NCBI RefSeq assembly: GCF_004766315.1 | Contig: NZ_PVSN01000017.1 | Location: forward strand, 1 to 32,850 | DNA from: Weissella confusa | Lineage (GTDB): Bacteria > Bacillota > Bacilli > Lactobacillales > Lactobacillaceae | Direction: 5' to 3' | DNA length: 32,850 nt | Part shown: positions 21,502-30,966 of the stretch, one piece after another | How the letters are laid out: every line of letters begins with the position of its first letter | Numbering within the stretch: the first letter of the stretch is position 1 | Position numbers and translations under genes: made by a program | Notes under the pieces: model-generated | Database searches by the model: none | Seen by the model: only the letters and a program-made list of their open reading frames with translations | What the model was told of the DNA's origin: nothing

Positions 21502-24000
21502 ATGGCGGACACTAAAACGCCACGCAATGCACAAGGGCAAACCTATGAAGAATGGTTAGCGCAGAAAGTTAGTGCATCACGTGGTAACAAGTATGAAATT
21601 GATTTGAATGAGTTCATTTACGGCATGGACGTTGCCGCTGGTGTTAAGGGCGTGCGTTCTAGTGATTTAGGACTGATTATTGGTCACGTAAGTAAGCCAC
21701 TTGCACCAGCTATTACAGACACAACACAAGTGGCTGTAAACAAGTACGGTGTCATTGCACAAGGTTTGTCATATGGTGCACGTACAATCAACATTCCGGT
21801 AACGCTAAAGGCGGATAGCAACGAAGATTATCAGATGCGTGTGCACCAAATCGCTGCTGACTTGTTATCCACTGACACTAACGATGATGTATCAATTGTG
21901 TTTGGTGATGAGCCAGACGTTCAATACTATGGACGTTTCACTTCATTGCCTGATTTTCAATTCACAGATGTTGGGTCGTACACTGCCACAGCTACATTTG
22001 TGTTCACGTTACATGACCCACGCGGTTTCATTACAGTGCAAGACAGCAATATCACGTTATCTGATGGAACAGTTGTAAGTGCAGCACCAAATGAGTTGGT
22101 CAAGGTAACTAGCAACCCGTTTAGCTACACGCCACTTGGAACTGGCCCAGCTGACCCTATTTTTCACATTGTGCCAAAGGAGGGTGTCAATGCTTCACGG
22201 GTAGGGATGCAATTGGACAGCAAAGAAGGTGTCTGGTTTGGTGAAGATTTGTCTGATGTGAAGATTGATAGTAAGCCAATGCAGTTTGACGATGATACAA
22301 CTGATTTGTCAAAGTGGTCGATGATTACACCGCTTGATAAGGGGAACGGACTGTATGACGGCAACTTGACGTTCAAACTAGCACGCAACGGACGTGTTGC
22401 TAATGGGCCGCTAACCTTGAATGATAACGGGCAAGGCATCGGTATTAACGGTAAGTTTGCTGACACACCTATGCCTTGGGGTCAGTGGCATGGGCCAGTA
22501 ATGCAATCACAGCCAATTGGTGATTTGACTGGCGACGTTAACCCTAAAGACCCTGACAAAATGGGTAGTTGGGAAACGGAGATTACACTCACACACAACC
22601 GCTATTATGATCGCGCTGATATGCAGGTTGAAGCTTACATTCTTGATACTAGCGGCAAGCGACGTGCACGAGTTGGCATTGGTGATGGTGGTCATGACGG
22701 GCAGGCTTCTGGCGCGTGGATGTTCTTTGGAGAAGATGACGCATCGGAAGCTACTGCGCTTGCAACTGGACTTGGTTCAGAGTGGGTCATGCCACCTGGA
22801 GTTCAAAACAACAATGATGTGACAATTACACTGAATGACCACTATCCATTAGCAAATTCGTTCCTTGAATATCACAAGAAAACGACAACTACGTATGAGA
22901 GCTGGGACGGAACGTATAAGACGACCCGCACGATTGTCACTGAAGAATGGTCTTACTACTCAAATGACACACACAGTAACACGTACTTTAAGAAGACGCT
23001 GAGTGATACGACTGAAAAGCACGAAGAGAAGCCGTATTTGGTGTGGTGGTGGAGTTATCACTTTGGCAACTCAAATTCTGACGCAAACGGTAACTTGCAT
23101 GTTGGTGATTTGCACTACTGGGAAGTAGGCTGGAACCGACGTGATAATGATTACGCTCACGCACCAGAACGGTCAGACCGCTACACAACACGTACACCAA
23201 TCAACATTTACATGTACAACCGCACGTTTGTTAACCAAGTTTTTGAGAGTAACGCAGAAAACGGTAAGAAGTGGACGCAGACGACGGACGCGCGATACTA
23301 CAACGGTGATGACCCAATCAACGGGAAGGTTGGTGTTTTGTATCAGTTGAGCCAACCATCATCAACTGCAACGTCTAACGGTAACCAAAACACTTCAACA
23401 AATTGGATACCTGTTGATTATCAATTCAACGATAAGAATGATCACGATGCACTTGATGCAGCCACAGTGAAGTTCGTTGTTGGGTATGACACTGTTAACC
23501 ACAACGGTTTCTATGGTGAAATGTGGCGTATGTCTGATGAGACTGGCATAGCTAAGCCATTAGACAGCAAGCCATTCTGGACGTTTGAAGATAAGAAAGG
23601 GTTGAACCGTGCTAGTCGCTTCAAGTTCAAGCCTGGGCGTGTTGCAGTTTGGTTTGCTAAGACGGATATTCAAGAGGATATTATCGACCCTTCAACTAAT
23701 CAACCGGTTAAGGCTTATCCAATTGATAAGTTGGATATTAGCCGTATTCGGGCTTATCGAGTGTATAAGAAGCCGTCACAGGCTGACATGATTACACTCA
23801 AAGCTGGTCAGAAGGCAATTATTGATTCGACTGATGAAACGTTGTCGATTAATGGGCGCATGCAGAACGAATTGTTTGATATGTACTCGACGTTCCCGCA
23901 ACTACACGGGGGCGTTACGCAACGTTGGAACTTTGTTGCATCCGGTCACAGCTTGGATGATTTCGATGTGATTTTGGAGTACAGACCAACTCATAAGTAA
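21502..24000 (+). CDS. dit: Distal tail protein (evolved Dit) with large insertion
   Basis: 832 residues; forms the hub between tail tube and baseplate. The N-terminal Dit domain is at about 35-175 (VKGVRSSDLGLIIGHVSKPL, ARTINIPVTLKADSNEDYQM, FVFTLHDPRGF). The C-terminal Dit part is at about 755-832 (KAIIDSTDETLSINGRMQNE, LHGGVTQRWNF, LEYRPTHK). Ordinary Dits are about 250-300 residues, so some 500 residues are inserted, Trp/Tyr/His/Asp rich with WGQWHGPVMQSQPIGDL, LVWWWSYHFGNSN and LHVGDLHYWEVGW. Aromatic beta-rich inserts of this kind are carbohydrate-binding modules in evolved Dits of lactic phages. Strong AAGGAGGATAAG ribosome site. Confidence 0.85.
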   Translation: MADTKTPRNAQGQTYEEWLAQKVSASRGNKYEIDLNEFIYGMDVAAGVKGVRSSDLGLIIGHVSKPLAPAITDTTQVAVNKYGVIAQGLSYGARTINIPVTLKADSNEDYQMRVHQIAADLLSTDTNDDVSIVFGDEPDVQYYGRFTSLPDFQFTDVGSYTATATFVFTLHDPRGFITVQDSNITLSDGTVVSAAPNELVKVTSNPFSYTPLGTGPADPIFHIVPKEGVNASRVGMQLDSKEGVWFGEDLSDVKIDSKPMQFDDDTTDLSKWSMITPLDKGNGLYDGNLTFKLARNGRVANGPLTLNDNGQGIGINGKFADTPMPWGQWHGPVMQSQPIGDLTGDVNPKDPDKMGSWETEITLTHNRYYDRADMQVEAYILDTSGKRRARVGIGDGGHDGQASGAWMFFGEDDASEATALATGLGSEWVMPPGVQNNNDVTITLNDHYPLANSFLEYHKKTTTTYESWDGTYKTTRTIVTEEWSYYSNDTHSNTYFKKTLSDTTEKHEEKPYLVWWWSYHFGNSNSDANGNLHVGDLHYWEVGWNRRDNDYAHAPERSDRYTTRTPINIYMYNRTFVNQVFESNAENGKKWTQTTDARYYNGDDPINGKVGVLYQLSQPSSTATSNGNQNTSTNWIPVDYQFNDKNDHDALDAATVKFVVGYDTVNHNGFYGEMWRMSDETGIAKPLDSKPFWTFEDKKGLNRASRFKFKPGRVAVWFAKTDIQEDIIDPSTNQPVKAYPIDKLDISRIRAYRVYKKPSQADMITLKAGQKAIIDSTDETLSINGRMQNELFDMYSTFPQLHGGVTQRWNFVASGHSLDDFDVILEYRPTHK

Positions 24001-24015
24001 GAAAGGAGGAACCGC

Positions 24016-27000
24016 ATGTATACAGTATTAGACCCCAGATTAAATGTTGTTGGTTTCTTGTCAAACAAGGGACGGGGCGCAAATGATTTCTGGGGTGATA
24101 CGATTTCACAACAGATTGCAGATACGCAAGATATTTTGGGTAATGTGGATCTAACGGTTGATAACGTTAGTCGTAACATCGACGTGTCAGGTAACACAAA
24201 AAATTGGAACCACACACTTAATGGCATTTCTTTCAACAATACGCTTGTTGGTGCACAAGTTGAGAATGGTTATTACTTGCTGTATCAAGATGATGCGAAT
24301 AAGCGTCATTACCTAATGCAATTGACATCCGTTTCTGAAAAGGTGACACCAGGCGGTCAACACTATAAGACGGCGACTGGTGTTAACGCTGCACTGTATG
24401 ATTTTTCACGCATGATTGTTGACGCTAAAGAATTCTATGCAAGTCCGACTGGCACACAAACACTTGGCTCATTACAAAACATTTTACGTTATATCTTGGG
24501 TCACGCTGGCTGGAATGTGAATGTTGAGGACTACAATTTCCCAGACATCACGTATTCAATCAGTGATGGCGCGTCGGTTCAATCTGTGTTGCAAGACATC
24601 ATCAAACTGTTTGAAGTTGATGTTGATGCATACGTTACGATGACGCCACAAGGCCAGCTTGCACAGCGCGTTGTATCGTTCCGTCAACAAATGGGCGCTG
24701 ACAGTGGCGTAACTATTCGATATGGCAAGAACATGACTGACATGACGCGTGAAGAGTTGTCAGATTCAATCTACACCAAACTATACGTTCAAGGCGCTAA
24801 CAGTTTGAAGTTGAACACAACAAACAATGGATTACCTTACATTGTCGATGAAGCAGCTAATAAGTTGTATAACCCCGTTGGCGCTTCGAGTTCACCAGAA
24901 ACGTTCCGTGAAGGTATTGTTGTTAACTCAATGATTACCGATGAACGTTCATTGTTGGCTTGGGGTAAGAAACAGCTGCAAGCTTTGAACCACCCACGCA
25001 TCAACTACACGATTAGTTCAATTGCATCAACGGAAGCGGGACTTGGTGACACTATTCGAGTACAGGACTTGTACGCATCACAACAGATTTTGCTTACGAG
25101 TCGTGTCATTCAAAAGACATTCAGTTTTGCCAATCCAACTACTAATACGCTGGTGCTTGGTGAATACTCATCAGTCATTGGTGATAAGACTAAGAACATT
25201 GATCTAATTGCCAAACTTGGACAAGTTGCTGATGACATCACCGTTGTTTCTGAAGCGGCAGTTAAGACACAAGTTATTGCTGAAGGTGCTGCAAGTATTG
25301 CATCACAAGCAAGTAGTGCAGTAGGCAGTGTGGCTACACATGCTAACGCAGTCGAAGACGCTTTATCATCTGCGTTTAACACAGCAAAGTCTGATGTTGC
25401 ACGACTTTATAGTGAAAATAAAGCGGACACGGCATCACTTAATTCATTTGTCACTGAACAACTTGCTACTACGAATAAAATGGTTGAAGACGCCAAGGCC
25501 AGCGCAATAGAAATCGGTCAAACAACAGCCCAAAATGCACAAAAAGCATTGGATGAAGCTAAAAAAGACTTCACTAGTAGTTTTGCCAGCCAAGCGAGTC
25601 AAACCGCTTCGATGGCTAGTGAAGCGAACTCAAAAGCAAGCCAATATGCAAGTCAAGCAAAGTCGGAAGCTGTTTCAGCTGCTACAAGCGCTGACGGGGT
25701 TGTTAGATCAGAGTTTAAGTTTACAACTGACTCCATGACCGCAACTATCCAACAAAACAAGTCAGACGCAGACGGTAAAATTACCAAAGCACAAACGACA
25801 GCGACACAAGCACTTGATGGTCTGTCAACAAAGGTTGAAAAGACAGAATACAACAAGACAACTGGTGACCTAACATCTAAAATCAATACGACGAGCGACA
25901 CAGCTGAAAAGTCAAAGCAAGACATTGCAGACATTAAGGTTGCTAACGATAAGCAAGATAATCGTATGTTTCAAATTGAAAAGGACGCCACAGGTGTTAA
26001 GCAGACTGTTTCTGATTTAAGCACAGAACAGGGCAAGCAAAGGGGTTCAATTAGCAAATTAGAGCAACGTGCAGATGGTTTTGATGCGACAGTTACAAAG
26101 GTAAACAATCTGTCAGTTGGTGGTAGAAACCTATTACTTAACTCTAAGGATTTTGGTAGCCCGTGGAACGGTTTTGACGCAGGTTCCCCTAATATGTATC
26201 AGACCTTATCAGCAACTCAAGATACTAGACCGTGGGCTGGTCCTAAGTACAGTATGGCTAATCTTAGAGACAGGGGAGTGATTAACGACACTGACACATT
26301 TGTCATGTCTGGTTACGTTAGAAACACAGGCGATAATGATTTACAACTACACTTTTACGCAACAAATAACTCATCAACATGGACAAACAACAATAATGAG
26401 TATGTAAGTATCATTAAAGCTCATAGTGATTGGGTGCGTGTGTCAACAAAACCGTTTAAGTTTATTGGTTTGTCCACTATGGATAATACAGGTATCAGGT
26501 TTGAATCAGGAGATACAGTTACTAATGGTTACTTAGAGCAATCTGGATTAAAACTTGAAAAAGGTACTGTTGCAACAGATTGGACTCCTGCTCCAGAAGA
26601 TGTAGATAGTGCAACCGCTACAGCTCAGTTAACAGCAGACAAAGCAACAACTAGCCTAAATAGCTTTAAGACTGACGCTGACGGTCGCATTAGCAAAGCG
26701 CAAGCTGACATTGTCGCAAATGCCAATGCAATCACGCAAAAGGTCAGCCAAAGCGATTACAATGCAAAGACTGGTGAACTGACTCAATCAGTATCTAAGG
26801 CGCAACAAACTGCCGATACGGCAACGCAAACAATCGGAACTTACAAAGAAACGAACGATAAGCGTGTAGCTTCTGCTGAAACAAATATTAAAGCTAATTC
26901 TGACGCTATCAAGTTGACAGTAAGCAAGACTGACTTCGATAAGGCAACTGGAAAGATTAATGGAGACATTAGCAGTCTCACACAACGAGCAGATGGTTTT

Positions 27001-28572
27001 GACGCAACGGTTACAAAGGTTAACAATCTGTCTGTTGGTGGTCGTAACTTATTGCTTGGCACGTCAAATAGCTTTACTGGAATTGGAAATAACTCCATAA
27101 ATGGAACTTTTAATGACCAAGGTGGTCAATATTATTTAGCAGGTTGTAAAAAAGTATCCGACCTGTATAACCAATATGGTCCATCTGAGTACCTGACTAT
27201 ATCATTTGATTGGGTTGCTAGTGGCTCTGATATTTCTGGTGAATTTATTCCCCAATGGAATGACACGCCTTGGGGGCTATCAGTCGTTGGAAGCGTAAAA
27301 ATTAGCAAAGTGAATGTTGCTGGTCATTATACAAATACTGTTTCGCTTAAACAAGATGGTTATTCTACCAGTAACGCTACCGGTATCAGGTTTCGACAAG
27401 ATAACCTGAAAGGGAACTTAACAATTAGTAACATCAAACTAGAATTGGGTAACGTTCCAACCGACTGGACTCCAGCACCAGAAGATATTGAAAGCAGTGT
27501 TGCGCAAGTTAAATTAACCGCTGATGGATTATACGAAAAAGTCAACAACCCAACTACCGGAATTGCCACACGTTTGTTGACAGCGGAAGGAGCTATCACA
27601 GCAGTTCGAGACAAGACAAACGAACTGTCTTCAACGTTGACACAAACGGCTAATTCCATCCAAGCTAGTGTCGCAACGAAGACTGACAAAACGACAGTGT
27701 TGTCATTGTTTAGCGACAACTTTGAAGCTGGAATTAAAGGCCATACTGGCGCGATTATCTCTGGTATCAATGGAGACGCATCTGGTATGCAAATTGCAGG
27801 TAAACACATTGTGCTTACTGGTGATACGACCATTCAGTCAGGTTTCACGTTAACTGTTGATCATCTTGTTGGTAACACAGCACAGTTTATTAAAACTAAC
27901 TGGGAAAGTGCATACAGCAACATCCAAATCGATGGTGATGGTATCACAATTGCCTCTAAGGACAATAAAGCTAAGACTGTCTTTGAGAATGGTGATACAC
28001 ACTGGTGGTCACCACGAGGTGAAGATATTGGATATATCGGCATCACAACCCCAATAGTCAATCAAACGAACGCCGATTACATGACCATTGGTGTAAATGG
28101 GTGGCAAACGACTACTAAGGGTGACAGCCACTACGATTACGGAACTTCTGATTTCTACGGAGGTGACGGAATTATGTTTGGTGTTACAGATGCAAATACT
28201 GACAAAACGGGAAGCTATCGTAAGCTAATGTCTTGGGAGTCTAACCTTACTGCCATTTATCTAGGTGTTCAAACTGGCTGGCATGCATGGGAACAATACG
28301 AGTTCCACAAAGATGTTAAGGTTGACGGTGCAATGAATGTATCTGGCAATTTAACCACAGGTGGTGACATCAACCTTGGCTGGACGCTTCGCAAGAATGG
28401 AACCGGCTTCTATCCGGCGCACTTTAACGGTTTACCGGGTATTCACATTGTTGGTACTAACAGTGGAATTGTTTTTAATGAATCTGCCAACAAGTTTTAC
28501 GTTGTAATGGGCGGACACTGGAACGAAATAACGATGTCAGGTAACTGGGGAACTGGTAGCTGGGACAATTAA
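24016..28572 (+). CDS. tal: Tail-associated protein Tal / tail spike with binding modules
   Basis: 1518 residues. Residues 1-385 are the gp27/Tal-like baseplate domain (MYTVLDPRLNVVGFLSNKGR, TGVNAALYDFSRMIVDAKEF, SLLAWGKKQLQALNHPRINY). About 395-680 is a long helical/coiled-coil stalk rich in Ala, Ser and Gln. Two homologous modules follow, at about 685-870 and 991-1160, each starting RADGFDATVTKVNNLSVGGR, continuing NLLL and ending TDWTPAPED; this lectin-like module is common on phage adhesins. The C-terminal 240 residues (FYGGDGIMFGVTDANTD, FVVMGG-like ending with HWNEITMSGNWGTGSWDN) look like the receptor-binding tip. No separate receptor-binding protein gene is present, so Tal and Dit probably do the recognition. 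Confidence 0.85.
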   Translation: MYTVLDPRLNVVGFLSNKGRGANDFWGDTISQQIADTQDILGNVDLTVDNVSRNIDVSGNTKNWNHTLNGISFNNTLVGAQVENGYYLLYQDDANKRHYLMQLTSVSEKVTPGGQHYKTATGVNAALYDFSRMIVDAKEFYASPTGTQTLGSLQNILRYILGHAGWNVNVEDYNFPDITYSISDGASVQSVLQDIIKLFEVDVDAYVTMTPQGQLAQRVVSFRQQMGADSGVTIRYGKNMTDMTREELSDSIYTKLYVQGANSLKLNTTNNGLPYIVDEAANKLYNPVGASSSPETFREGIVVNSMITDERSLLAWGKKQLQALNHPRINYTISSIASTEAGLGDTIRVQDLYASQQILLTSRVIQKTFSFANPTTNTLVLGEYSSVIGDKTKNIDLIAKLGQVADDITVVSEAAVKTQVIAEGAASIASQASSAVGSVATHANAVEDALSSAFNTAKSDVARLYSENKADTASLNSFVTEQLATTNKMVEDAKASAIEIGQTTAQNAQKALDEAKKDFTSSFASQASQTASMASEANSKASQYASQAKSEAVSAATSADGVVRSEFKFTTDSMTATIQQNKSDADGKITKAQTTATQALDGLSTKVEKTEYNKTTGDLTSKINTTSDTAEKSKQDIADIKVANDKQDNRMFQIEKDATGVKQTVSDLSTEQGKQRGSISKLEQRADGFDATVTKVNNLSVGGRNLLLNSKDFGSPWNGFDAGSPNMYQTLSATQDTRPWAGPKYSMANLRDRGVINDTDTFVMSGYVRNTGDNDLQLHFYATNNSSTWTNNNNEYVSIIKAHSDWVRVSTKPFKFIGLSTMDNTGIRFESGDTVTNGYLEQSGLKLEKGTVATDWTPAPEDVDSATATAQLTADKATTSLNSFKTDADGRISKAQADIVANANAITQKVSQSDYNAKTGELTQSVSKAQQTADTATQTIGTYKETNDKRVASAETNIKANSDAIKLTVSKTDFDKATGKINGDISSLTQRADGFDATVTKVNNLSVGGRNLLLGTSNSFTGIGNNSINGTFNDQGGQYYLAGCKKVSDLYNQYGPSEYLTISFDWVASGSDISGEFIPQWNDTPWGLSVVGSVKISKVNVAGHYTNTVSLKQDGYSTSNATGIRFRQDNLKGNLTISNIKLELGNVPTDWTPAPEDIESSVAQVKLTADGLYEKVNNPTTGIATRLLTAEGAITAVRDKTNELSSTLTQTANSIQASVATKTDKTTVLSLFSDNFEAGIKGHTGAIISGINGDASGMQIAGKHIVLTGDTTIQSGFTLTVDHLVGNTAQFIKTNWESAYSNIQIDGDGITIASKDNKAKTVFENGDTHWWSPRGEDIGYIGITTPIVNQTNADYMTIGVNGWQTTTKGDSHYDYGTSDFYGGDGIMFGVTDANTDKTGSYRKLMSWESNLTAIYLGVQTGWHAWEQYEFHKDVKVDGAMNVSGNLTTGGDINLGWTLRKNGTGFYPAHFNGLPGIHIVGTNSGIVFNESANKFYVVMGGHWNEITMSGNWGTGSWDN

Positions 28573-28584
28573 CAGGAGGAAACA

Positions 28585-28986
28585 ATGAAACTGAAGAATT
28601 ATCAAATTTATATGATTGGTAATTATTTACAATCGCTTACTTTGCCGGCACAAGTTAGCCGTGCTAAGACTAAGCTGATTGCGAAGATGAACGATGTGTT
28701 GCGTGATCAAAGTGAAGATGAGCAAGAGTTGCTTAAGCAATTCAACGCCACTAAGACTGACAAAGGTTGGGACTTTGGAACAGTTGAAAATAAGCAAGCT
28801 TATGAAGTTGAACTTGATAAGCTTAAAAGTGAGATTGTCGTTATTTCAATCTCTGAATATCCTACACTTGAACAAGCGTTGAAGGACTACTTCAAGACGT
28901 ATGACGGTGATATTGCACCCGAATATGCTGATTCCTTTGACGCTTTTTATGATGCACTAGAAATTGAAGAAAACGAGGAAATTTAA
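28585..28986 (+). CDS. DUF1617-like phage protein
   Basis: 133 residues with an ACAGGAGGAAAC ribosome site. The opening MKLKNYQIYMIGNYLQSL, then RAKTKLIAKMNDVLRDQ and ELLKQFNAT, and an acidic end resemble DUF1617, a helical family found between tail fibre and lysis genes in lactic phages. Function unknown. Confidence 0.7.
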   Translation: MKLKNYQIYMIGNYLQSLTLPAQVSRAKTKLIAKMNDVLRDQSEDEQELLKQFNATKTDKGWDFGTVENKQAYEVELDKLKSEIVVISISEYPTLEQALKDYFKTYDGDIAPEYADSFDAFYDALEIEENEEI

Positions 28987-28988
28987 TC

Positions 28989-29234
28989 ATGACTATTACT
29001 AAGACTACTAATTACAACGCTTCACTTGCTGACGCTAACGGCATTGGTTACGCAACGTTTACTGGCTCAATTGACGCTATCGGGGTACCAACGACTAACT
29101 ACTACATCAATGACAAAGACACTTACAAGGCCAACATCAAGGCGTTTCGTGCTGGTTTGCAAGAGTTCCAAAACGCAGTATTCGCTGACGCTGATGCACT
29201 AGCTGTACAAGCTGCTGCTGCTAAGGAGGCGTAA
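28989..29234 (+). CDS. Small unknown phage protein (81 aa)
   Basis: No named family. The N-terminal half is beta-strand like (MTITKTTNYNASLADANGIG, YATFTGSIDAIG) and the C-terminal half an alanine-rich helix (FQNAVFADADALAVQAAAAK). The start follows the DUF1617 stop by 2 bases with GAGGAAATT upstream. Its place between tail and holin genes suggests a baseplate or lysis accessory. Confidence 0.6.
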   Translation: MTITKTTNYNASLADANGIGYATFTGSIDAIGVPTTNYYINDKDTYKANIKAFRAGLQEFQNAVFADADALAVQAAAAKEA

Positions 29235-29240
29235 TGCAAT

Positions 29241-29501
29241 ATGTCAAAGCTATCACCAGGAGACACAATCGCACTAGTTGCAGTTCTTATGACGGTTGGT
29301 ACAGGTTGGCTTGGCTGGTCAGTGAAAACTGGCTTAACTGAACCACTTTCTGCGCTACGCAACGCCATTGATGAGCTACGTGACACAATGAAGGAAATGC
29401 GTGAAGATACCCAATCAAAACTAGCAATCCACGACATCGAACTGGTACACCACGATGATGCCATTAAGACATTGCAAGAGAAGTTGAAGGAGGTAGATTG
29501 A
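29241..29501 (+). CDS. XhlA/holin-like membrane protein
   Basis: 86 residues. One N-terminal transmembrane helix (IALVAVLMTVGTGWLGW) then a long charged helix (NAIDELRDTMKEMREDTQSK). This resembles small phage hemolysin XhlA-type accessory lysis proteins, although XhlA usually has its membrane span at the C-terminus. The ATG at 29241 is 11 bases after AAGGAGG. The stop overlaps the next gene as TGATG, so it is coupled to the holin. Confidence 0.6.
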   Translation: MSKLSPGDTIALVAVLMTVGTGWLGWSVKTGLTEPLSALRNAIDELRDTMKEMREDTQSKLAIHDIELVHHDDAIKTLQEKLKEVD

Positions 29502-29812
29502 TGAATAATTTAATCGAGTTGCTTAAAGCACTGTGGGAGATTGGAATCCTGCCAGCGCTTTTAATTTTGGCTATTGTTCATCTGCGGACGGCCGTTGACG
29601 GCAATGCTAAGATGCAAACCGTTCTAGACATTGCCGAAAAGGCAGTGAGCTGGGCAGAAGATAACTTTGACGGTGGAGCTAAGCAGAAGGCCGAAGCATT
29701 GAAGTTTGTCTCTGATGAGCTATTGAAGTTGGACAAGGCACACCTGTTCACAGCAAGCGAAGTTGATACTGCGATTGAGTGGGCGGTCGGCAAGATGAAA
29801 GGAATGATTTAG
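29501..29812 (+). CDS. Phage holin, LL-H family
   Basis: 103 residues; makes membrane lesions at lysis. One N-terminal transmembrane helix (EIGILPALLILAIVHL), then a soluble helical tail KAVSWAEDNFDGGAKQKAEA and TASEVDTAIEWAVGKMK, the pattern of LL-H-type holins. The ATG at 29501 is inside the overlapping TGATG; ribosome site GAAGGAGG. The endolysin starts 4 bases after it. Confidence 0.85.
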   Translation: MNNLIELLKALWEIGILPALLILAIVHLRTAVDGNAKMQTVLDIAEKAVSWAEDNFDGGAKQKAEALKFVSDELLKLDKAHLFTASEVDTAIEWAVGKMKGMI

Positions 29813-29815
29813 TAG

Positions 29816-30814
29816 ATGAATAAGAGTATGAAGTTGGTCGCCATTGGAGCGGCCTTTTTGTTTGGCACGACGCTGTTGGGTGCACCAACTGCACACGCAG
29901 ACGGGCCACGTATGGATATGGTGGACGTATCAAATTGGAATGGTTATTTGTCAGTAGATGATTTTGTCACCATGCGTAACGCTGGGGTTAAGGCCGTGAC
30001 GGTTAAGATTTCAGAAGGAACTTGGTATAAGGATCCAACTGCTGCTAACGACATCGCTAACGCACAAGTGGCTGGTTTGTACGTGAATGGCTATTACTTT
30101 GCATATGCGACTGATAATGCTACTGCTGTACAAGAAGCTAACTATGCTTCGGCTACGGCGCAAGCTGACGGTCTTGGAGTTGGCGCAGTGTTGGCGGTAG
30201 ATGCTGAATCGCCCGACCAAATGGCAATGGGTTCAGCAATGCAACCAGTTAATGCCACGGCAGAAGCGCAGGTTAGAGTTGCTGGTGGTTATCGTTCAAC
30301 TACCTACACGATGTCATCGCACTTGAACACCACACCAGATGGTGACAAGACTTGGGTTGCATCATACCCATACAATGCCACGGCTGACATGAACTGGTTC
30401 AGTTCAGAGCACTCATGGCAATATAACGATAAGCAAACATTCGCAGGTGTGAATGGTACGTTTGACGTGTCACAAAACTACGATGATTTTTTCACGGCTA
30501 ACCAACAACCAGTTGGTGCCAACAATGGTGAAACTGTCTGGCCTAAGAATGGCGTTTGGTACACTGACCAATCATTCAAGAACAAGGCTAACGGTATCGT
30601 TAAGCACATGGGATCGTACTGGTCATTCCGTGACGGTAAGCTGGTGACATCTGACTGGACTAAGGCGTGGGGTAACTACTACTGGTCAGCCGCAGACGGT
30701 AAGATTGTTCAAGGTGAAGGTGATTGGCATGGCTATCACTTTAACTTTGGGACTGATGGAACGTTCAACGCAAAGTCAGCAACTGTGACTGATTTGGATA
30801 GCATTATTAATTAG
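29816..30814 (+). CDS. Secreted endolysin: GH25 muramidase with wall-binding tail
   Basis: 332 residues; cleaves peptidoglycan glycan strands. Residues 1-28 form a Sec signal peptide (basic N-terminus, LVAIGAAFLFGTTLLG, then APTAHA before D29). The GH25 barrel runs to about 222: MDMVDVSNWNGYL (first Asp region), AVTVKISEGTWYKDP, GLYVNGYYFAYATDNA and VLAVDAESP (near 128, the Asp-x-Glu pair), ending HSWQYNDKQTF. About 245-320 is a repeat-type cell-wall domain (WPKNGVWYTDQSFKN, SYWSFRDGKLVTSDW, GNYYWSAADGKIVQG). A cleavable signal means export by Sec, as for Oenococcus phage fOg44 lysin, with the holin acting as trigger by depolarisation. Confidence 0.88.
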   Translation: MNKSMKLVAIGAAFLFGTTLLGAPTAHADGPRMDMVDVSNWNGYLSVDDFVTMRNAGVKAVTVKISEGTWYKDPTAANDIANAQVAGLYVNGYYFAYATDNATAVQEANYASATAQADGLGVGAVLAVDAESPDQMAMGSAMQPVNATAEAQVRVAGGYRSTTYTMSSHLNTTPDGDKTWVASYPYNATADMNWFSSEHSWQYNDKQTFAGVNGTFDVSQNYDDFFTANQQPVGANNGETVWPKNGVWYTDQSFKNKANGIVKHMGSYWSFRDGKLVTSDWTKAWGNYYWSAADGKIVQGEGDWHGYHFNFGTDGTFNAKSATVTDLDSIIN

Positions 30815-30824
30815 ATATTAAGGC

Positions 30825-30865
30825 GGACCAACTTGCGACATTGAAACAGATGCGCAAGTTGGTCC
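30825..30865. repeat. Perfect 13-bp inverted repeat after the endolysin
   Basis: GGACCAACTTGCG (30825-30837) and CGCAAGTTGGTCC (30853-30865) with a 15-base loop and no U-run. It could protect the lysin mRNA 3' end or be a protein-binding site. Confidence 0.8.
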
Positions 30866-30876
30866 ACATATAAATT

Positions 30877-30922
30877 AAGCCCGCTGGACTTGGATTAACT
30901 TCCTCGTCTGGCGGGCTTTTTT
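30877..30922 (+). terminator. Terminator after the lysis genes (repeat copy 1)
   Basis: AAGCCCGC pairs with GCGGGCTT around a loop containing GAC/GTC, followed by TTTTTTG. Its first 35 bases (30877-30911) are identical to 32035-32069. Confidence 0.9.
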
Positions 30923-30931
30923 GTATTGAAA

Positions 30932-30960
30932 TTGACATTCAATATGGTGCCATATATAAT
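30932..30960 (+). promoter_or_regulatory. Perfect consensus sigma-A promoter before abi
   Basis: TTGACA (30932-30937), 17-base spacer, TATAAT (30955-30960). It is the only fully consensus promoter I see in the window. Predicted start is about 30967, giving a short leader before a terminator-like hairpin. Confidence 0.93.
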
Positions 30961-30966
30961 AAAAAC

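Noticed and set aside
27360-27833. 157-codon minus-strand open frame inside tal
   Set aside because: Shadow of tal; Val/Leu/Ser-rich composition, no ribosome site.
29234-29330. Alternative frame from ATG 29234 before the holin-like gene
   Set aside because: It stops after about 33 codons with basic, unpatterned sequence; the ATG at 29241 gives a clean membrane protein coupled to the holin.
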